A stretch of 64,000 nt of DNA from Blastopirellula sediminis (GTDB lineage: Bacteria; Planctomycetota; Planctomycetia; Pirellulales; Pirellulaceae): NCBI RefSeq assembly GCF_020966755.1, contig NZ_JAJKFT010000010.1, forward strand, positions 3,413,415 to 3,477,414, read 5' to 3'. Of this stretch, positions 54,826 through 64,000 are shown one piece after another. A model generated the notes under the pieces. The model searched no databases, was not told where the DNA came from, and was given only the letters and a program-made list of their open reading frames with translations. A program made the translations under genes and the position numbers. Positions within the stretch are counted from its first letter, which is position 1, and the number at the start of each line of letters is the position of its first letter.

Positions 54826-56052
54826 GTGGATAGAGTGGAACTGACAATAATTGGCGGCGGCGCCGCTGGGCTGATGGCGGCGATTTGGGCTGCACGCACC
54901 AATCCTGATCGGCGGATTGTGGTGCTGGATGGGGCTGCTCGACTCGGGGCGAAAATCTTGATCGCCGGGGGCGGTCGCTGCAATGTCACGCACTATCAGG
55001 TCACGGCCGACGACTTTTGCGGCGGAAGTCGCAACGCGATCAAGAAGTTGTTGGCTCGTTTTCCGGCCGAAGCGACGGTGGAGTTATTCGCAGAACTGGG
55101 CGTTCGACTGAAACGAGAAGAGACCGGCAAACTCTTTCCAACGACCAATCGCGCCCAAACGGTCCTCGACGCTCTGATCAACGAGGCTCGCCGCTTGAAC
55201 GTTTCGATCCTCACCAAACGCCGCGTCACCCGCTTGGCCAAAAATGAGGATGGGACATTTTCGATCAGCGGCGAGTGGGGGGAGATCGTTTCGCCGCATG
55301 TGATCTTGGCGACCGGCGGGAAGAGCGTTCCGAAGACCGGATCGGATGGATTTGGCTGGGAGTTAGCGAAACGACTTGGCCACACGCTGACTCCGCGGAT
55401 TTTTCCAGCGCTAGTTCCGCTCGTCGCGGCCGACGATTGGCGTCCCAAAGAACTCTCCGGCGTAAGTCTCCCGGCCGAACTCTCGGTCCATAGTGGATCC
55501 GGCAAACGACTGCGGAGCGTGACCGGCGACTTGCTCTTTACGCATCGCGGTCTATCGGGACCGGCGGTGCTCGATATCAGTCGGCACTTTCTCGACGCGC
55601 TTCAAGACGATCCGCAAACCCAGCTGAGGGCCAATTGGCTGCCGGGGGAAAAGAGCGAAGAGTTTGATGCAGAGTTGCAAGCGTTGGGGCCTGCAAGCAT
55701 TCGAAAGCTGCTCCGCGAAAAACTGCCGGCTCGGTTGGCCGACTTGCTGCTGGAGCTGGCCGAAATCGATCCCGAACGAACCGGAGACCAGCTGGATCGC
55801 GCCGCCCGGCAGCGGCTGGTCCGAATGACGACGGCGATGGAAACGCCGATCGTCGGTAATCGCGGTTTCGCCGTCGCCGAAGCGACCGCCGGCGGCATTC
55901 CGCTCGATCAGATCCAGCTGAAGACGATGGAGTCGCGCGTTTGCCCAGGGCTGTTTCTCTGCGGCGAAATCTGCGACGTCGACGGACGCATCGGCGGATT
56001 TAATTTCCAATGGGCCTGGTCGAGCGGTCACGTAGCGGGGGTTTCGGCCTGA
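54826..56052 (+). CDS. BaiN/HI0933-type FAD-dependent oxidoreductase
   Basis: 408 residues starting with GTG at 54826. The N-terminus has LTIIGGGAAGLMAAIWAART for FAD binding and GAKILIAGGGRCNVTH, the signature of the HI0933/BaiN flavoprotein family. VILATGGKSVPKTGSDGFGW and LFLCGEICDVDGRIGGFNFQ complete the Rossmann contacts. The family includes a bile-acid dehydrogenase in gut bacteria, but most members have no assigned reaction. Cytoplasmic. It is divergent from the FHA gene. Confidence 0.9.
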   Translation: MDRVELTIIGGGAAGLMAAIWAARTNPDRRIVVLDGAARLGAKILIAGGGRCNVTHYQVTADDFCGGSRNAIKKLLARFPAEATVELFAELGVRLKREETGKLFPTTNRAQTVLDALINEARRLNVSILTKRRVTRLAKNEDGTFSISGEWGEIVSPHVILATGGKSVPKTGSDGFGWELAKRLGHTLTPRIFPALVPLVAADDWRPKELSGVSLPAELSVHSGSGKRLRSVTGDLLFTHRGLSGPAVLDISRHFLDALQDDPQTQLRANWLPGEKSEEFDAELQALGPASIRKLLREKLPARLADLLLELAEIDPERTGDQLDRAARQRLVRMTTAMETPIVGNRGFAVAEATAGGIPLDQIQLKTMESRVCPGLFLCGEICDVDGRIGGFNFQWAWSSGHVAGVSA

Positions 56053-56244
56053 TAAATACGGTCGACCGCCGTTGGTCGTTATAACCGGTACGATCGCCAG
56101 GTGGTTCGCGGCAGTTTGCTACGGGAAAGCCCGTGCGAAGCTTGAAATACGACATATCTTTGAACTATGCCGCTTGCGCGTTAACGGCGATAGGCCCGCG
56201 CAAAGAGAGGATCGTGACTCATCGGGAAGAAGGAGAGTGCCGGC

Positions 56245-57117
56245 ATGACGGTGGCGACGCTCAAAGTGTTGAATGAAGAGGCGCTGGATATCTTGATCCA
56301 GCGAGTAGAGGAGGTCTCTTCACTTCCCCAAATTGCCATCCAGGCGATGGGGATCGCAAGCACGGAAGAATCGAGCGCATCGGACCTGACGGCGGTAATT
56401 GAGTGCGACGTCGCGCTATCGGCTCGCGTGCTGAAGCTCGTAAACTCGTCGGCGTTCGGTCTGCGAAATAAGGTTACCAACCTCCAGCAAGCGATCGCCT
56501 ACCTCGGCATGAAGCAAGTGCGCAACCTGGCGATTACGGCCAGCGTGAGCGAACTGTTTCAAGGGGGGGACAAGATCGGCCGCTATAGTCGATCGGGACT
56601 TTGGGAACATATGGTCGCCGTCGGAATTGCGGCCCGCATGTTCGCCAAGAGGCATCGCATCGGCGATCCAGAGGACGCGTTCATCGCGGGTCTCTTGCAC
56701 GATCTAGGGATCGTGATTCTGGATCAGTTTCTGAACACCCGCTTCGAGATGATGCTTTCGGCGATGACCGCGCAACAAGTGCAGGTACGCTGGGAGCAGC
56801 AATACTTCGGCTTCGATCACACCGAATTTGGCGAGCGAGTCGCTCGTCACTGGAAGTTTCCAGAACCGGTGATCGACACGATTCGCTATCACCACATGGC
56901 GGGCGTCTATCGCGGTCCCAACTCGCAGCTGATCAAAGCGGTCGAAATGGGAAACATGGCGATGACCGAAGTCGGCATCACATCGCTCGGCGCCAAGTAC
57001 AACCGACTTTCGATGGCCGCTCTGAATAACTTCGACATGACGATCGGCGACTTGTCGCGGTTCGGCGAAGAGGTGAAGGTCGAGCTGACGAAGTACCACG
57101 ATTGGCTCGTCTATTAG
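56245..57117 (+). CDS. HDOD-domain protein
   Basis: 290 residues. The HDOD fold is visible in SSLPQIAIQAMGIASTEESS, VIECDVALSARVLKLVNSSA, QAIAYLGMKQVRNLAITASV, and FIAGLLHDLGIVILDQF, which retains an HD (His-Asp) pair, and RYHHMAGVY. HDOD proteins act in signalling and regulation, often with GGDEF or kinase domains; this one is stand-alone. The product is cytoplasmic. A structured RNA/DNA element begins about 36 bp after the stop. Confidence 0.9.
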   Translation: MTVATLKVLNEEALDILIQRVEEVSSLPQIAIQAMGIASTEESSASDLTAVIECDVALSARVLKLVNSSAFGLRNKVTNLQQAIAYLGMKQVRNLAITASVSELFQGGDKIGRYSRSGLWEHMVAVGIAARMFAKRHRIGDPEDAFIAGLLHDLGIVILDQFLNTRFEMMLSAMTAQQVQVRWEQQYFGFDHTEFGERVARHWKFPEPVIDTIRYHHMAGVYRGPNSQLIKAVEMGNMAMTEVGITSLGAKYNRLSMAALNNFDMTIGDLSRFGEEVKVELTKYHDWLVY

Positions 57118-57603
57118 TCTGAGCGAATCTTTTCTCGACCAATGCAAAGGCCGCCGTTTGCCCGAAAGGGAAATGACGAGGCTCGTCAGGCGAACGGCCA
57201 GATCACCTGTGCAAAAGGGACGGAGACAATGAGAATCGACTTCGATTTTTAAACGCTACTTTCGGCATAGATAAAAGCAGTGGGAGCGCTCTCTTCGCCC
57301 CTCTGGACGCTTGGCTTGGGGAGTTTTGTCGTTCTGACGACGCTGACTCAGCCCATTCGCAAAACTGCTTAATTCGCAGGGAGACCTTTTCGGCGAAACG
57401 CCCGCGTCGCTGAAAACGCGGGGATCTACAGACGAAGCGAATGTGATAGGATAGAGCCGCTTCAGATATTATTTTTCGCTGCTCTGCTGCGGCGACATGC
57501 GACAGCCGATCAAGTAAAGGCCGCGGAATCTTCCCGGCCGACGACCAGCGAGCCCTTTCGTAGAGTGCTGACTTTTCCGTTCTCTTTCGTCGGACATCGA
57601 TAC
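57118..57603. other. Intergenic region with one structured element
   Basis: 486 bp between the HDOD gene and the lipoprotein gene. Besides the hairpin at 57153-57198, a short weak hairpin (AATCG/CGATT, then TTTTT) at about 57234-57250 could be a terminator. I find no open frame that looks like a gene. Confidence 0.5.
57153..57198. other. Strong secondary-structure element, possible RNA motif
   Basis: A 10-bp stem (GCCGTTTGCC / GGCGAACGGC with one G-T pair) encloses a 6-bp hairpin TGACGA-GGC-TCGTCA. The purine-rich 5' bulge includes CCCGAAAGGG, which can form its own CCC-GAAA-GGG tetraloop hairpin, giving an alternative three-way fold. I match it to no known riboswitch. Confidence 0.45.
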
Positions 57604-58680
57604 ATGACCTCTTCGTTGCGGATGTTTCTCGGATCGGTTTTGCTGATTTCGATGCTGGGCTGCATGCCGCAGGAGTCGGCGGAAATGCCGCAGAAAGAGA
57701 CGTATCCTTCCGACCCTCCGACCGTCGCACGCTTGGGAAAACTGGGGGCGAAAATCGCGCGTTCGTCGGCCGGAGAACCGATTGGCATGGACTTGAGCCG
57801 CGTGATTGCGACCGACGTCGATTTCCGCGGTCTGGGAGACGCGGTCTCGCTCCGTAAATTAACGATGCAAGACGTCGGCATGACTGACGCATCAGCTACG
57901 GAACTTGCGAAGCTCAAAAAGCTGCAAACGTTGGATCTGCGCGGGGTATCGATCACCGGCGAAGCGCTCCAATCAATCGGGCAACTGACTGAACTGGAAC
58001 GTCTCCTCTTTCGCGGACAGCCCATTCGTGACGCCGATCTCCAGCAGCTTGTGCCGCTAACCAAACTGAAGGTCTTGGGGCTGGATGAGACGGAAGCGTC
58101 AGCGGCTGGGCTCGAGCAACTGGCCGGCGCGTCGCAGTTGAAAGAGGTCTTTCTGTTCCGCACGCCGACCGGAGACGACGATCTCGCGGCTTTGACGAAG
58201 TTTCCCGCTTTGGCGAAGCTCCGTTTGCGCGGCAGCGAAGTGGCCGGCCAAGGGATGGCTCACTTGGCGAAGATCCCGACGTTGGTCGATCTCGACGTTA
58301 GCGAAACGGCGGTCGATGATGCTGGCGCTGCGGAAATCGCCAAGCTGTCGAACCTGAAAGATCTCAACCTCTGGAAGACCAAGATCACCGACGCGGCAAT
58401 TCCAGAACTCGCCAAGTTGGAATCGATCGAGCGTTTGAATCTGGATGCCAACGAACTGACCGACGAGCATCTCGCCTTGCTGGCCGAACTGCCGAATTTA
58501 AAGTGGCTCCATCTCGGATCGACCGGTGCGACAGACGCCGGAATCTTGCCGTTGGCCAAGTCGAAGTCGCTAGAGACCCTGATCGTGACCCGGACGAAGG
58601 TGACCGACGAGGGAGCGGCCGCGTTCAGTGCGGCGGCGCCAAATATTGCGATTCAGCATATCTACATGGTTGAAGAATAG
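57604..58680 (+). CDS. Leucine-rich-repeat lipoprotein
   Basis: 358 residues from the ATG at 57604. A signal with lipobox LISMLGC gives a lipid-modified Cys at about residue 19. The rest consists of about 11 leucine-rich repeats of about 23-24 residues, such as LKKLQTLDLRGVSITGEALQ, LTKLKVLGLDETEASAAGL and LSNLKDLNLWKTKITDAAI. Planctomycetes have many such surface LRR proteins, and the lspA product would process it. No enzymatic domain. The function is likely protein binding at the envelope. Confidence 0.9.
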   Translation: MTSSLRMFLGSVLLISMLGCMPQESAEMPQKETYPSDPPTVARLGKLGAKIARSSAGEPIGMDLSRVIATDVDFRGLGDAVSLRKLTMQDVGMTDASATELAKLKKLQTLDLRGVSITGEALQSIGQLTELERLLFRGQPIRDADLQQLVPLTKLKVLGLDETEASAAGLEQLAGASQLKEVFLFRTPTGDDDLAALTKFPALAKLRLRGSEVAGQGMAHLAKIPTLVDLDVSETAVDDAGAAEIAKLSNLKDLNLWKTKITDAAIPELAKLESIERLNLDANELTDEHLALLAELPNLKWLHLGSTGATDAGILPLAKSKSLETLIVTRTKVTDEGAAAFSAAAPNIAIQHIYMVEE

Positions 58681-58937
58681 GCGCCGGCGGTTGCCCGCTT
58701 GTCCAATCGTCACGATTGCTACGACCGGTCTCTTCTTGCGTCCCCTTGCGCTCTACAGGCCCGCCTGGCGTCGATGTCGTAACCCCCGGCAGGCGTAGGA
58801 TCTCCGCAAAATCGGCGAACCTGTTGCCCGGGAACGAATTGCGAATTTCGCATGCTATAGTTGCGTGATGTCGGAAAATTTCGGCAGTGACAATAGGTAA
58901 ATATCGCTTATCGCAAAGAGTAGCTCGTCGTCCGCCC

Positions 58938-59756
58938 ATGCCATCACTCGATACAATTTCTGAAAAATTGAGCGGCGCTGTCCGCGATGTGATGACGGTG
59001 AAGGTGCATACCGCTACGGTCGGCACCCACGTGAAAATCGTCGCTGGGCTGATGGCTCGCCACAACCTTCGTCGCATTATCGTCGTTGACGATAAGAAGC
59101 GGGTGATCGGAGTCGTGTCGCAACGCGACGTGGTCCGCTCGATGATGAAGCCGGAAGAAGCGGACGAATTGCCGCGTGAAATTCAACAACTCATCACGCG
59201 CGAACGGCCGGTTACCGTTTCGCCCGAAGTGCCGTTGGCCAAAGCGGCGCTGGTGCTCGCGACGAACAAGATCGGCTGCTTGCCGGTCGTCGGTCTGCGA
59301 CAAGAGCTGCGCGGCGTGCTGAGCACTTCCGATTTGATTCAGCACCTGGCTGACGTGCAGGAAGGGGAAGTCGAAAACTCGTTCCGCATGTATTCGCCGA
59401 TGACCGAAGCGAAGGTCAAGATCCCGGCTTACATTCGCAAAGTGAACGGCGACCTGGTGATTCCGATGAACAACATCAAGAATCGTAAGGCGCGACTCGA
59501 CCGCGTGGTGCTGGGATACGATCCTCCCAGCAGTCGCATTCTAGTCAAGTTCGTCCGCGGCACCGTCGAAGACGCCATCGCGACCAAGATCGCCGACAAC
59601 AACCTGGTCATTCCGGCCCACGGCTTTGTGCGGCACTTTGACCTCATCGGCAAGTCGTCGGCGTTTGACGTCGTCGATCACAACGACAGCAAGTTTCTGG
59701 TGCTGACGCCGCGGCAGTCAGGCGATAACGCTCCGCCCGCCGCCGGTTCGACGTAA
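58938..59756 (+). CDS. CBS-domain protein with an uncharacterised C-terminal domain
   Basis: 272 residues from the ATG at 58938; GTG at 58887 would add 17 residues, and neither has a clear ribosome site. Residues about 15-70 (MTVKVHTATVGTHVKIVAGL and RRIIVVDDKKRVIGVVSQRD) and 85-135 (VTVSPEVPLAKAALVLATNK and GVLSTSDLIQHL) are a CBS pair that usually binds an adenine nucleotide. The C-terminal 120 residues (VNGDLVIPMNNIKNRKARLD to HFDLIGKSSAFDV) are beta-rich and unfamiliar to me. Cytoplasmic regulator by type. It converges on metH with 9 bp between stops. Confidence 0.83.
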   Translation: MPSLDTISEKLSGAVRDVMTVKVHTATVGTHVKIVAGLMARHNLRRIIVVDDKKRVIGVVSQRDVVRSMMKPEEADELPREIQQLITRERPVTVSPEVPLAKAALVLATNKIGCLPVVGLRQELRGVLSTSDLIQHLADVQEGEVENSFRMYSPMTEAKVKIPAYIRKVNGDLVIPMNNIKNRKARLDRVVLGYDPPSSRILVKFVRGTVEDAIATKIADNNLVIPAHGFVRHFDLIGKSSAFDVVDHNDSKFLVLTPRQSGDNAPPAAGST

Positions 59757-59765
59757 TCGCGTCCG

Positions 59766-62700
59766 CTACGCTTCGTCCGGATCGTAACCCAAGTTGGGCG
59801 CGAGCCAACGTTCCATCTCGGCCAGTGTGAATCCCTTGCGCTGGGCGTAGTCGGCGACCTGTTCACGCGTCATCCGATCGACGGCGAAATATCGCGAATT
59901 GGGATGCGCGAAGTAAAGCCCCGAAACGCTCGCGGCCGGCATCATCGCCATGCTCTCGGTCAGCTCGATGCCGGCGTTCTTTTCGGCCTCCAGCAAATCG
60001 AAGAGCAGACGCTTTTCGGTATGGTCAGGTTGAGCCGGATAGCCTGCGGCCGGACGAATGCCCCGATACTTCTCGGCGATCAACTCTTCCTTGGACAGGT
60101 TCTCGTCGGCGCCAAAGCCCCAGTCGTTGCGTGCCTTGGCGTGCAGCCATTCGGCGAACGCTTCGGCCAGACGATCCGCAAGCGCCTTCGTCATGATCGA
60201 GTTGTAGTCGTCATAGTCGGCGTCGAACTTCGAGGCCAATTCCTGGCAACCGATCCCAGTCGTCACGGCGAAACCGCCGAGATAGTCTTTTCGGCCTGAG
60301 TCGATCGGCGCGATGTAGTCGGCCAAGGCACGGAAGTCCTTTTGTCCTTGACGTTCCCACTGCTGACGCAAGGTATGCATCCGGCCGATCTCGGTCTGGC
60401 GGGTCTCGTCGCTGTAGAGGACGACGTCGTCCCCCTCGCTGTTGGCCGGCCAGAAGGCGTAAACGCCGTTGGCGGTGAACAGGTCTTCCGCGATGATCTT
60501 GTCGAGCAGCGCGTTGGCGTCATCGTACAGCTTCTTCGCTTCGGCGCCGACGAACTCATCATCGAAGATCTTCGGGAATTTTCCTTTCAGCTCCCAAGAC
60601 ATGAAGAACGGCGTCCAGTCGATGTACTCACGCAGTTCGGCAAGCGAGACCTTCGGCAACGTCCGAACTCCCAGGAAGCTCGGCGTCCGAATGTCGACCG
60701 CCAGCCAGTCGGTGGCGAACTTGTTGCGGCGAGCATGTTCCAGCGAAACGAGCTTCACCTCTTGCCGCTTCTTGTACGACGCGACCAGGTCTTCCTGCAA
60801 TTGGCGGTTCTTCTCAAGGAACTCGGCTCGCAGGTCTTCGCTCAAAAGGCGATCGACGACCCCGACGCTACGTGAGGCGTCGAGAACATGAACCGTCGTG
60901 CCATGGTAAGCCGGAGCGATCTTCACCGCGGTATGCTTGGCGCTGGTCGTGGCGCCGCCGATCAAGAGCGGAATGTCGAAACCGCCGGCTTCCATCTCTT
61001 TGGCGACATGGACCATTTCGTCCAAGCTTGGCGTGATCAGACCCGAAAGGCCGATCGCATCGACGTTATGCTGTTTGGCGGCGGCCAAAATCTTATCGCA
61101 CGAAACCATCACGCCGAGGTCGATCACCTCGTAGTTGTTGCAGCCCAAGACGACGCCAACGATGTTCTTGCCGATGTCATGGACGTCCCCCTTGACGGTC
61201 GCCATCAGGATTTTGCCGCGAGCAGCTTGCGCCGATTCGCCGGCGGCCGCTTTTTCTTCTTCCATGAACGGTAGCAAGTAGGCGACCGCTTTCTTCATCA
61301 CGCGGGCGCTTTTGACCACCTGGGGAAGGAACATCTTGCCGGCGCCAAACAGGTCGCCGACGATGTTCATCCCGTCCATCAGCGGGCCTTCAATAATGTG
61401 GAGACACTTCTCATAGTGCGAGCGTGCTTCTTCGGTATCTTCGACGACGTACTTGTCGATCCCTTTGACCAGCGCGTGGGCCAATCGCTCTTGGACCGAG
61501 TTGTTGCGCCACGAGAGATCCTCGGTCGCGCCGGCGCCGCCTGCCTTGCGGTCTTTGACCGATTCGGCGTAATCGACCAACCGTTCGGTTGCGTCCGCGC
61601 GGCGATTGAAGAGGACGTCTTCGATCAAGTCGCGGAGTTCTGGCTCGACTTCGTCATACACCGCCAACTGGCCGGCGTTGACGATCCCCATGTCGAGGCC
61701 CGCTTTGATCGCGTGATACAGGAAGCAAGCGTGGATCGCTTCGCGGACGAAGTCGTTACCGCGGAACGAGAACGACACATTGCTGACGCCGCCGGAGATC
61801 ATCGCGCCAGGGCAAACCTGTTTGATCTCTCGGCAAGCTTCGATGAAGTTCAACGCGTAATTGTTGTGCTCTTCGATACCGGTCGCGACCGTCAAAATGT
61901 TCGGGTCGAAGATGATGTCGCTCGGGTGGAAGCCGACTTTTTCGACGAGCAGGTCGTAGGCTCGTTTGCAGATCCGAACCTTGTCGTCTTTCTCGACTGC
62001 CTGGCCGGTTTCGTCGAACGCCATCACAACGACGGCGGCGCCATAGCTGCGAACCAGTCGCGCCTTGGCGAGGAAGTCTTCCTCTCCTTCCTTCAAGCTG
62101 ATTGAATTGACGATCGGTTTACCTTGCACGCAGCGGAGGCCTGCTTCGATGACCGACCACTTCGAGCTGTCGATCATGATCGGCGCCTTGCAGATGTCAG
62201 GCTCGGCTGCGATCAGGTTCAGAAAGCGAGCCATCGCCGCTTCGCCGTCGAGTAACGCATCGTCCATGTTGATGTCGATGACGTTGGCGCCGTTGTTGAC
62301 CTGTTCGAGCGCGACGGCGATCGCTTCTTCATACTGCTCTTCGCGAATCAAGCGGGCGAATTTCCGCGAACCGGTCACATTGGTTCGTTCGCCGATCATC
62401 GTGAAGTTGGAGGTCGGCAGAATCGTCAGCGATTCCTGCCCCGACAGACGCGTGTAGTCAGGCGGAGTCGCACGAACACGCGGCGGTTTGTGCTGAACCG
62501 CTTCGGCGATCGCTTTGATGTGGGCCGGCGAAGTGCCGCAGCAACCGCCGACGATGTTGATCCAGCCGTTGTCGGCGAAGGTCGCCAGCGTCGCGGCCAT
62601 TTGTTCCGGCGTTTCGTCATACTCGCCGAATTCGTTCGGCAAGCCGGCGTTCGGGTGACAGCTGACGTACGACGGCGAAATGGTCGCTAGTTCCTGCACG

Positions 62701-63485
62701 TAGGGACGCATCTTGTCGGCGCCGAGCGCACAGTTGACGCCGATGCTCAGCAGCGGGAAGTGCGCGACGGAGTTCCAGAACGCTTCGACCGTCTGACCGC
62801 TAAGGGTGCGGCCGCTCTCGTCGGTGATCGTCACCGATCCCATGACCGGCAACTCGACGTTGTTGTCGCGGAAGTATTTTTCGATCGCGAAGAGGCACGC
62901 CTTCAGGTTGAGCGTATCGAACGACGTTTCGGGAAACAGGAGGTCGGCTCCGGCTTCGACCATCGCAGCGATCTGCACCAGGTACGAATCGACCAACTGC
63001 TGGAAGGTGATGTTGCGGTAGCCGGGATCTTCGACCTTGGGAGACATCGACGCGGTGCGGCTGGTCGGACCGATCGAACCGGCGACGAATCGCGGCTTGT
63101 TCGGGGTCCGCTCATTGAATTCGTCCGCTACCTTGCGGGCTAGCTTGACCGCAGCGACGTTCACGTCAGTCGCCAAGTGAGGCAGATCGAACTCTTCCAT
63201 CGCCACCGGCGTCGCGCCGAAGGTATTGGTCTCGATGATATCAGCGCCAGCTTCCAGGAAGTCGCGATGAATCTGCTCGATAATCTGAGGGCGTGTCAGG
63301 CAGAGGATATCGGTGAAGTTCTTGAGGTCTTTGTGAAAACCTTGGAACTGCGTACCGCGCACCGCATCTTCGTCCAGCTTGTGCTTCTGGACCATGGTTC
63401 CCATCGCTCCGTCGAGGATGAGAATCCGTTTGTCGAGTTCCTGGTAGATGAGATGCTTGGTATCGTTCGGGGTCGCGATCGCCAT
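59766..63485 (-). CDS. metH: Cobalamin-dependent methionine synthase
   Basis: 1239 residues, the full MetH length. The homocysteine domain starts with [20 protein letters not shown] and has the zinc cysteines in [11 protein letters not shown] near 320. The methyltetrahydrofolate domain has [16 protein letters not shown] near 365. The cobalamin domain has [17 protein letters not shown] with the lower-ligand His near residue 770. The AdoMet activation domain has [14 protein letters not shown] near 1150. All four modules are intact. It methylates homocysteine in the cytoplasm. In the 280 bp upstream I saw no cobalamin riboswitch (no B12 box GCCACTG). Confidence 0.97.
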   Translation of the reverse strand: MAIATPNDTKHLIYQELDKRILILDGAMGTMVQKHKLDEDAVRGTQFQGFHKDLKNFTDILCLTRPQIIEQIHRDFLEAGADIIETNTFGATPVAMEEFDLPHLATDVNVAAVKLARKVADEFNERTPNKPRFVAGSIGPTSRTASMSPKVEDPGYRNITFQQLVDSYLVQIAAMVEAGADLLFPETSFDTLNLKACLFAIEKYFRDNNVELPVMGSVTITDESGRTLSGQTVEAFWNSVAHFPLLSIGVNCALGADKMRPYVQELATISPSYVSCHPNAGLPNEFGEYDETPEQMAATLATFADNGWINIVGGCCGTSPAHIKAIAEAVQHKPPRVRATPPDYTRLSGQESLTILPTSNFTMIGERTNVTGSRKFARLIREEQYEEAIAVALEQVNNGANVIDINMDDALLDGEAAMARFLNLIAAEPDICKAPIMIDSSKWSVIEAGLRCVQGKPIVNSISLKEGEEDFLAKARLVRSYGAAVVVMAFDETGQAVEKDDKVRICKRAYDLLVEKVGFHPSDIIFDPNILTVATGIEEHNNYALNFIEACREIKQVCPGAMISGGVSNVSFSFRGNDFVREAIHACFLYHAIKAGLDMGIVNAGQLAVYDEVEPELRDLIEDVLFNRRADATERLVDYAESVKDRKAGGAGATEDLSWRNNSVQERLAHALVKGIDKYVVEDTEEARSHYEKCLHIIEGPLMDGMNIVGDLFGAGKMFLPQVVKSARVMKKAVAYLLPFMEEEKAAAGESAQAARGKILMATVKGDVHDIGKNIVGVVLGCNNYEVIDLGVMVSCDKILAAAKQHNVDAIGLSGLITPSLDEMVHVAKEMEAGGFDIPLLIGGATTSAKHTAVKIAPAYHGTTVHVLDASRSVGVVDRLLSEDLRAEFLEKNRQLQEDLVASYKKRQEVKLVSLEHARRNKFATDWLAVDIRTPSFLGVRTLPKVSLAELREYIDWTPFFMSWELKGKFPKIFDDEFVGAEAKKLYDDANALLDKIIAEDLFTANGVYAFWPANSEGDDVVLYSDETRQTEIGRMHTLRQQWERQGQKDFRALADYIAPIDSGRKDYLGGFAVTTGIGCQELASKFDADYDDYNSIMTKALADRLAEAFAEWLHAKARNDWGFGADENLSKEELIAEKYRGIRPAAGYPAQPDHTEKRLLFDLLEAEKNAGIELTESMAMMPAASVSGLYFAHPNSRYFAVDRMTREQVADYAQRKGFTLAEMERWLAPNLGYDPDEA

Positions 63486-63768
63486 GTTGGATATTTATGG
63501 GCCGCCGGCGGCTGCCGTACGGACTTGGTCAGAGCACTGCTGTCAACAAAGGAAGATTTGTAGCCCTCTAAGTATCCCAGATTGCCAATAAAGCCACAAG
63601 GTTCGTCCGAAAAGCGGTTTCCGCAAAACTTCGCCTAGTCGGCAAAGTCAATTTTTCTTATCTAACGCTCAAGATCTGCAGACTCGCTGCCCGATCCGAA
63701 GAGATGACGGACCAGAAATACGCCAAGACGGCGACGAGACTGTGAAAATAGGCAAGGAAGCCAAGACG

Positions 63769-64000
63769 ATGACCAATACGACAACCCCCAAAACCACGGA
63801 GCCGACAGCCCAGCTTGTTCCGGCGCTCCCCCGGGTTTTGTTGCGTATGCCCGACTTGGCGGCTCCCCCGAAGCCGCCTGCCGCTCCGCTGGCCGTCGAA
63901 CCCGACGTCGATCAAGAGCCGCTCATTGCAAACGCCCCCCCGGTCGATCCCCCGAAACAAAGCTTTCGAGTCGACGCCGCACACGCTCCGCGGGCTCCCC
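63769..64000 (+). CDS. Proline-rich protein, N-terminal part only
   Basis: The ATG at 63769-63771 has AAGGAAG about nine bases upstream. The frame is open for 77 codons to the right edge: MTNTTTPKTTEPTAQLVPAL then many Pro/Ala-rich units (PPKPPAAPLAV, ANAPPVDPPK). No signal peptide is apparent at the start. The sequence is low complexity, so the gene call rests on the start context and continuous frame. It is divergent from metH. The function cannot be judged. Confidence 0.5.
   Translation, partial: MTNTTTPKTTEPTAQLVPALPRVLLRMPDLAAPPKPPAAPLAVEPDVDQEPLIANAPPVDPPKQSFRVDAAHAPRAP

Noticed and set aside
63486..63768. Cobalamin or SAM riboswitch before metH
   Set aside because: No B12 box or SAM-type core sequence was seen. 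The region is 283 bp and otherwise featureless.

Overview
The window looks like a chromosome segment of a planctomycete, most likely a Pirellulales relative (Blastopirellula/Bremerella/Rhodopirellula type). This is an inference from content: GC-rich DNA, many short convergent or overlapping gene pairs, an ExbB with an export signal and Ala/Pro linker followed by two ExbD genes and secreted TPR proteins, a zinc-ribbon Ser/Thr kinase beside an FHA protein, a ThiD2-ThiE fusion, UbiA/UbiX/MenG-type quinone genes and a bacterial ComB homologue. No rRNA or tRNA gene, CRISPR array or intact transposase was seen.

Layout. 1-5.4 kb: 5' part of a membrane GGDEF protein (cut by the left edge), YhaM-like HD/OB exonuclease, PlsC-like acyltransferase and GalE (minus), then a XerC/D recombinase (plus). 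5.4-15.3 kb: a minus-strand block. An ECF sigma factor and a membrane VWA protein lie upstream of two secreted TPR proteins, ExbB, ExbD and ExbD, closed by a hairpin terminator at 6.1 kb. This looks like a proton-driven envelope machine of the Tol/Exb class with its own accessory proteins. 15.3-19 kb: a plus-strand run of five poorly characterised genes, two sharing an OB-fold-like domain, then a DUF4236 protein, a small acidic protein and a pentapeptide-repeat protein. 19-24 kb: secreted esterase, type II NADH dehydrogenase, a secreted protein of unknown function and the thiamine gene thiE. 24-28 kb: TPR membrane protein and clpC. 28-32 kb: GDPD-like phosphodiesterase, glutamine amidotransferase and an overlapping menG-ubiX-ubiA set for menaquinone. 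32-41.5 kb: comB, glyS, Rrf2 regulator, lspA, dksA-like gene, thrC, dapB, threonine aldolase and a ROK sugar kinase. 41.5-46.5 kb: SIS isomerase, LplT-like MFS, thiC and a c-type cytochrome.

46.5-49.7 kb is the only clearly accessory part. It holds a RepA-like AAA ATPase without a normal start codon, a GxxExxY PDDEXK-like protein, four copies of a 30-bp repeat built from three decamers, and a nested repeat in which two tandem 181-bp units (each with a 159-bp core and 15-bp terminal inverted repeats) interrupt a REP-like palindrome. One decamer-repeat copy encodes both the last residues of the ATPase and the first residues of GxxExxY; another supplies the GxxExxY stop codon.

49.7-64 kb: secreted rhodanese, a membrane fatty-acid/sterol hydroxylase whose 3' end overlaps antisense with a zinc-ribbon Ser/Thr kinase, a double-FHA protein, a BaiN-like flavoprotein, an HDOD protein, a leucine-rich lipoprotein, a CBS protein, the full-length B12-dependent methionine synthase metH, and the start of a proline-rich protein cut by the right edge.

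Most of the window is ordinary housekeeping sequence. The most distinctive material is the repeat-laden locus at 46.5-49.7 kb, the Exb/TPR/VWA/sigma block, the paired OB-fold-like genes, and a strongly structured intergenic element after the HDOD gene.
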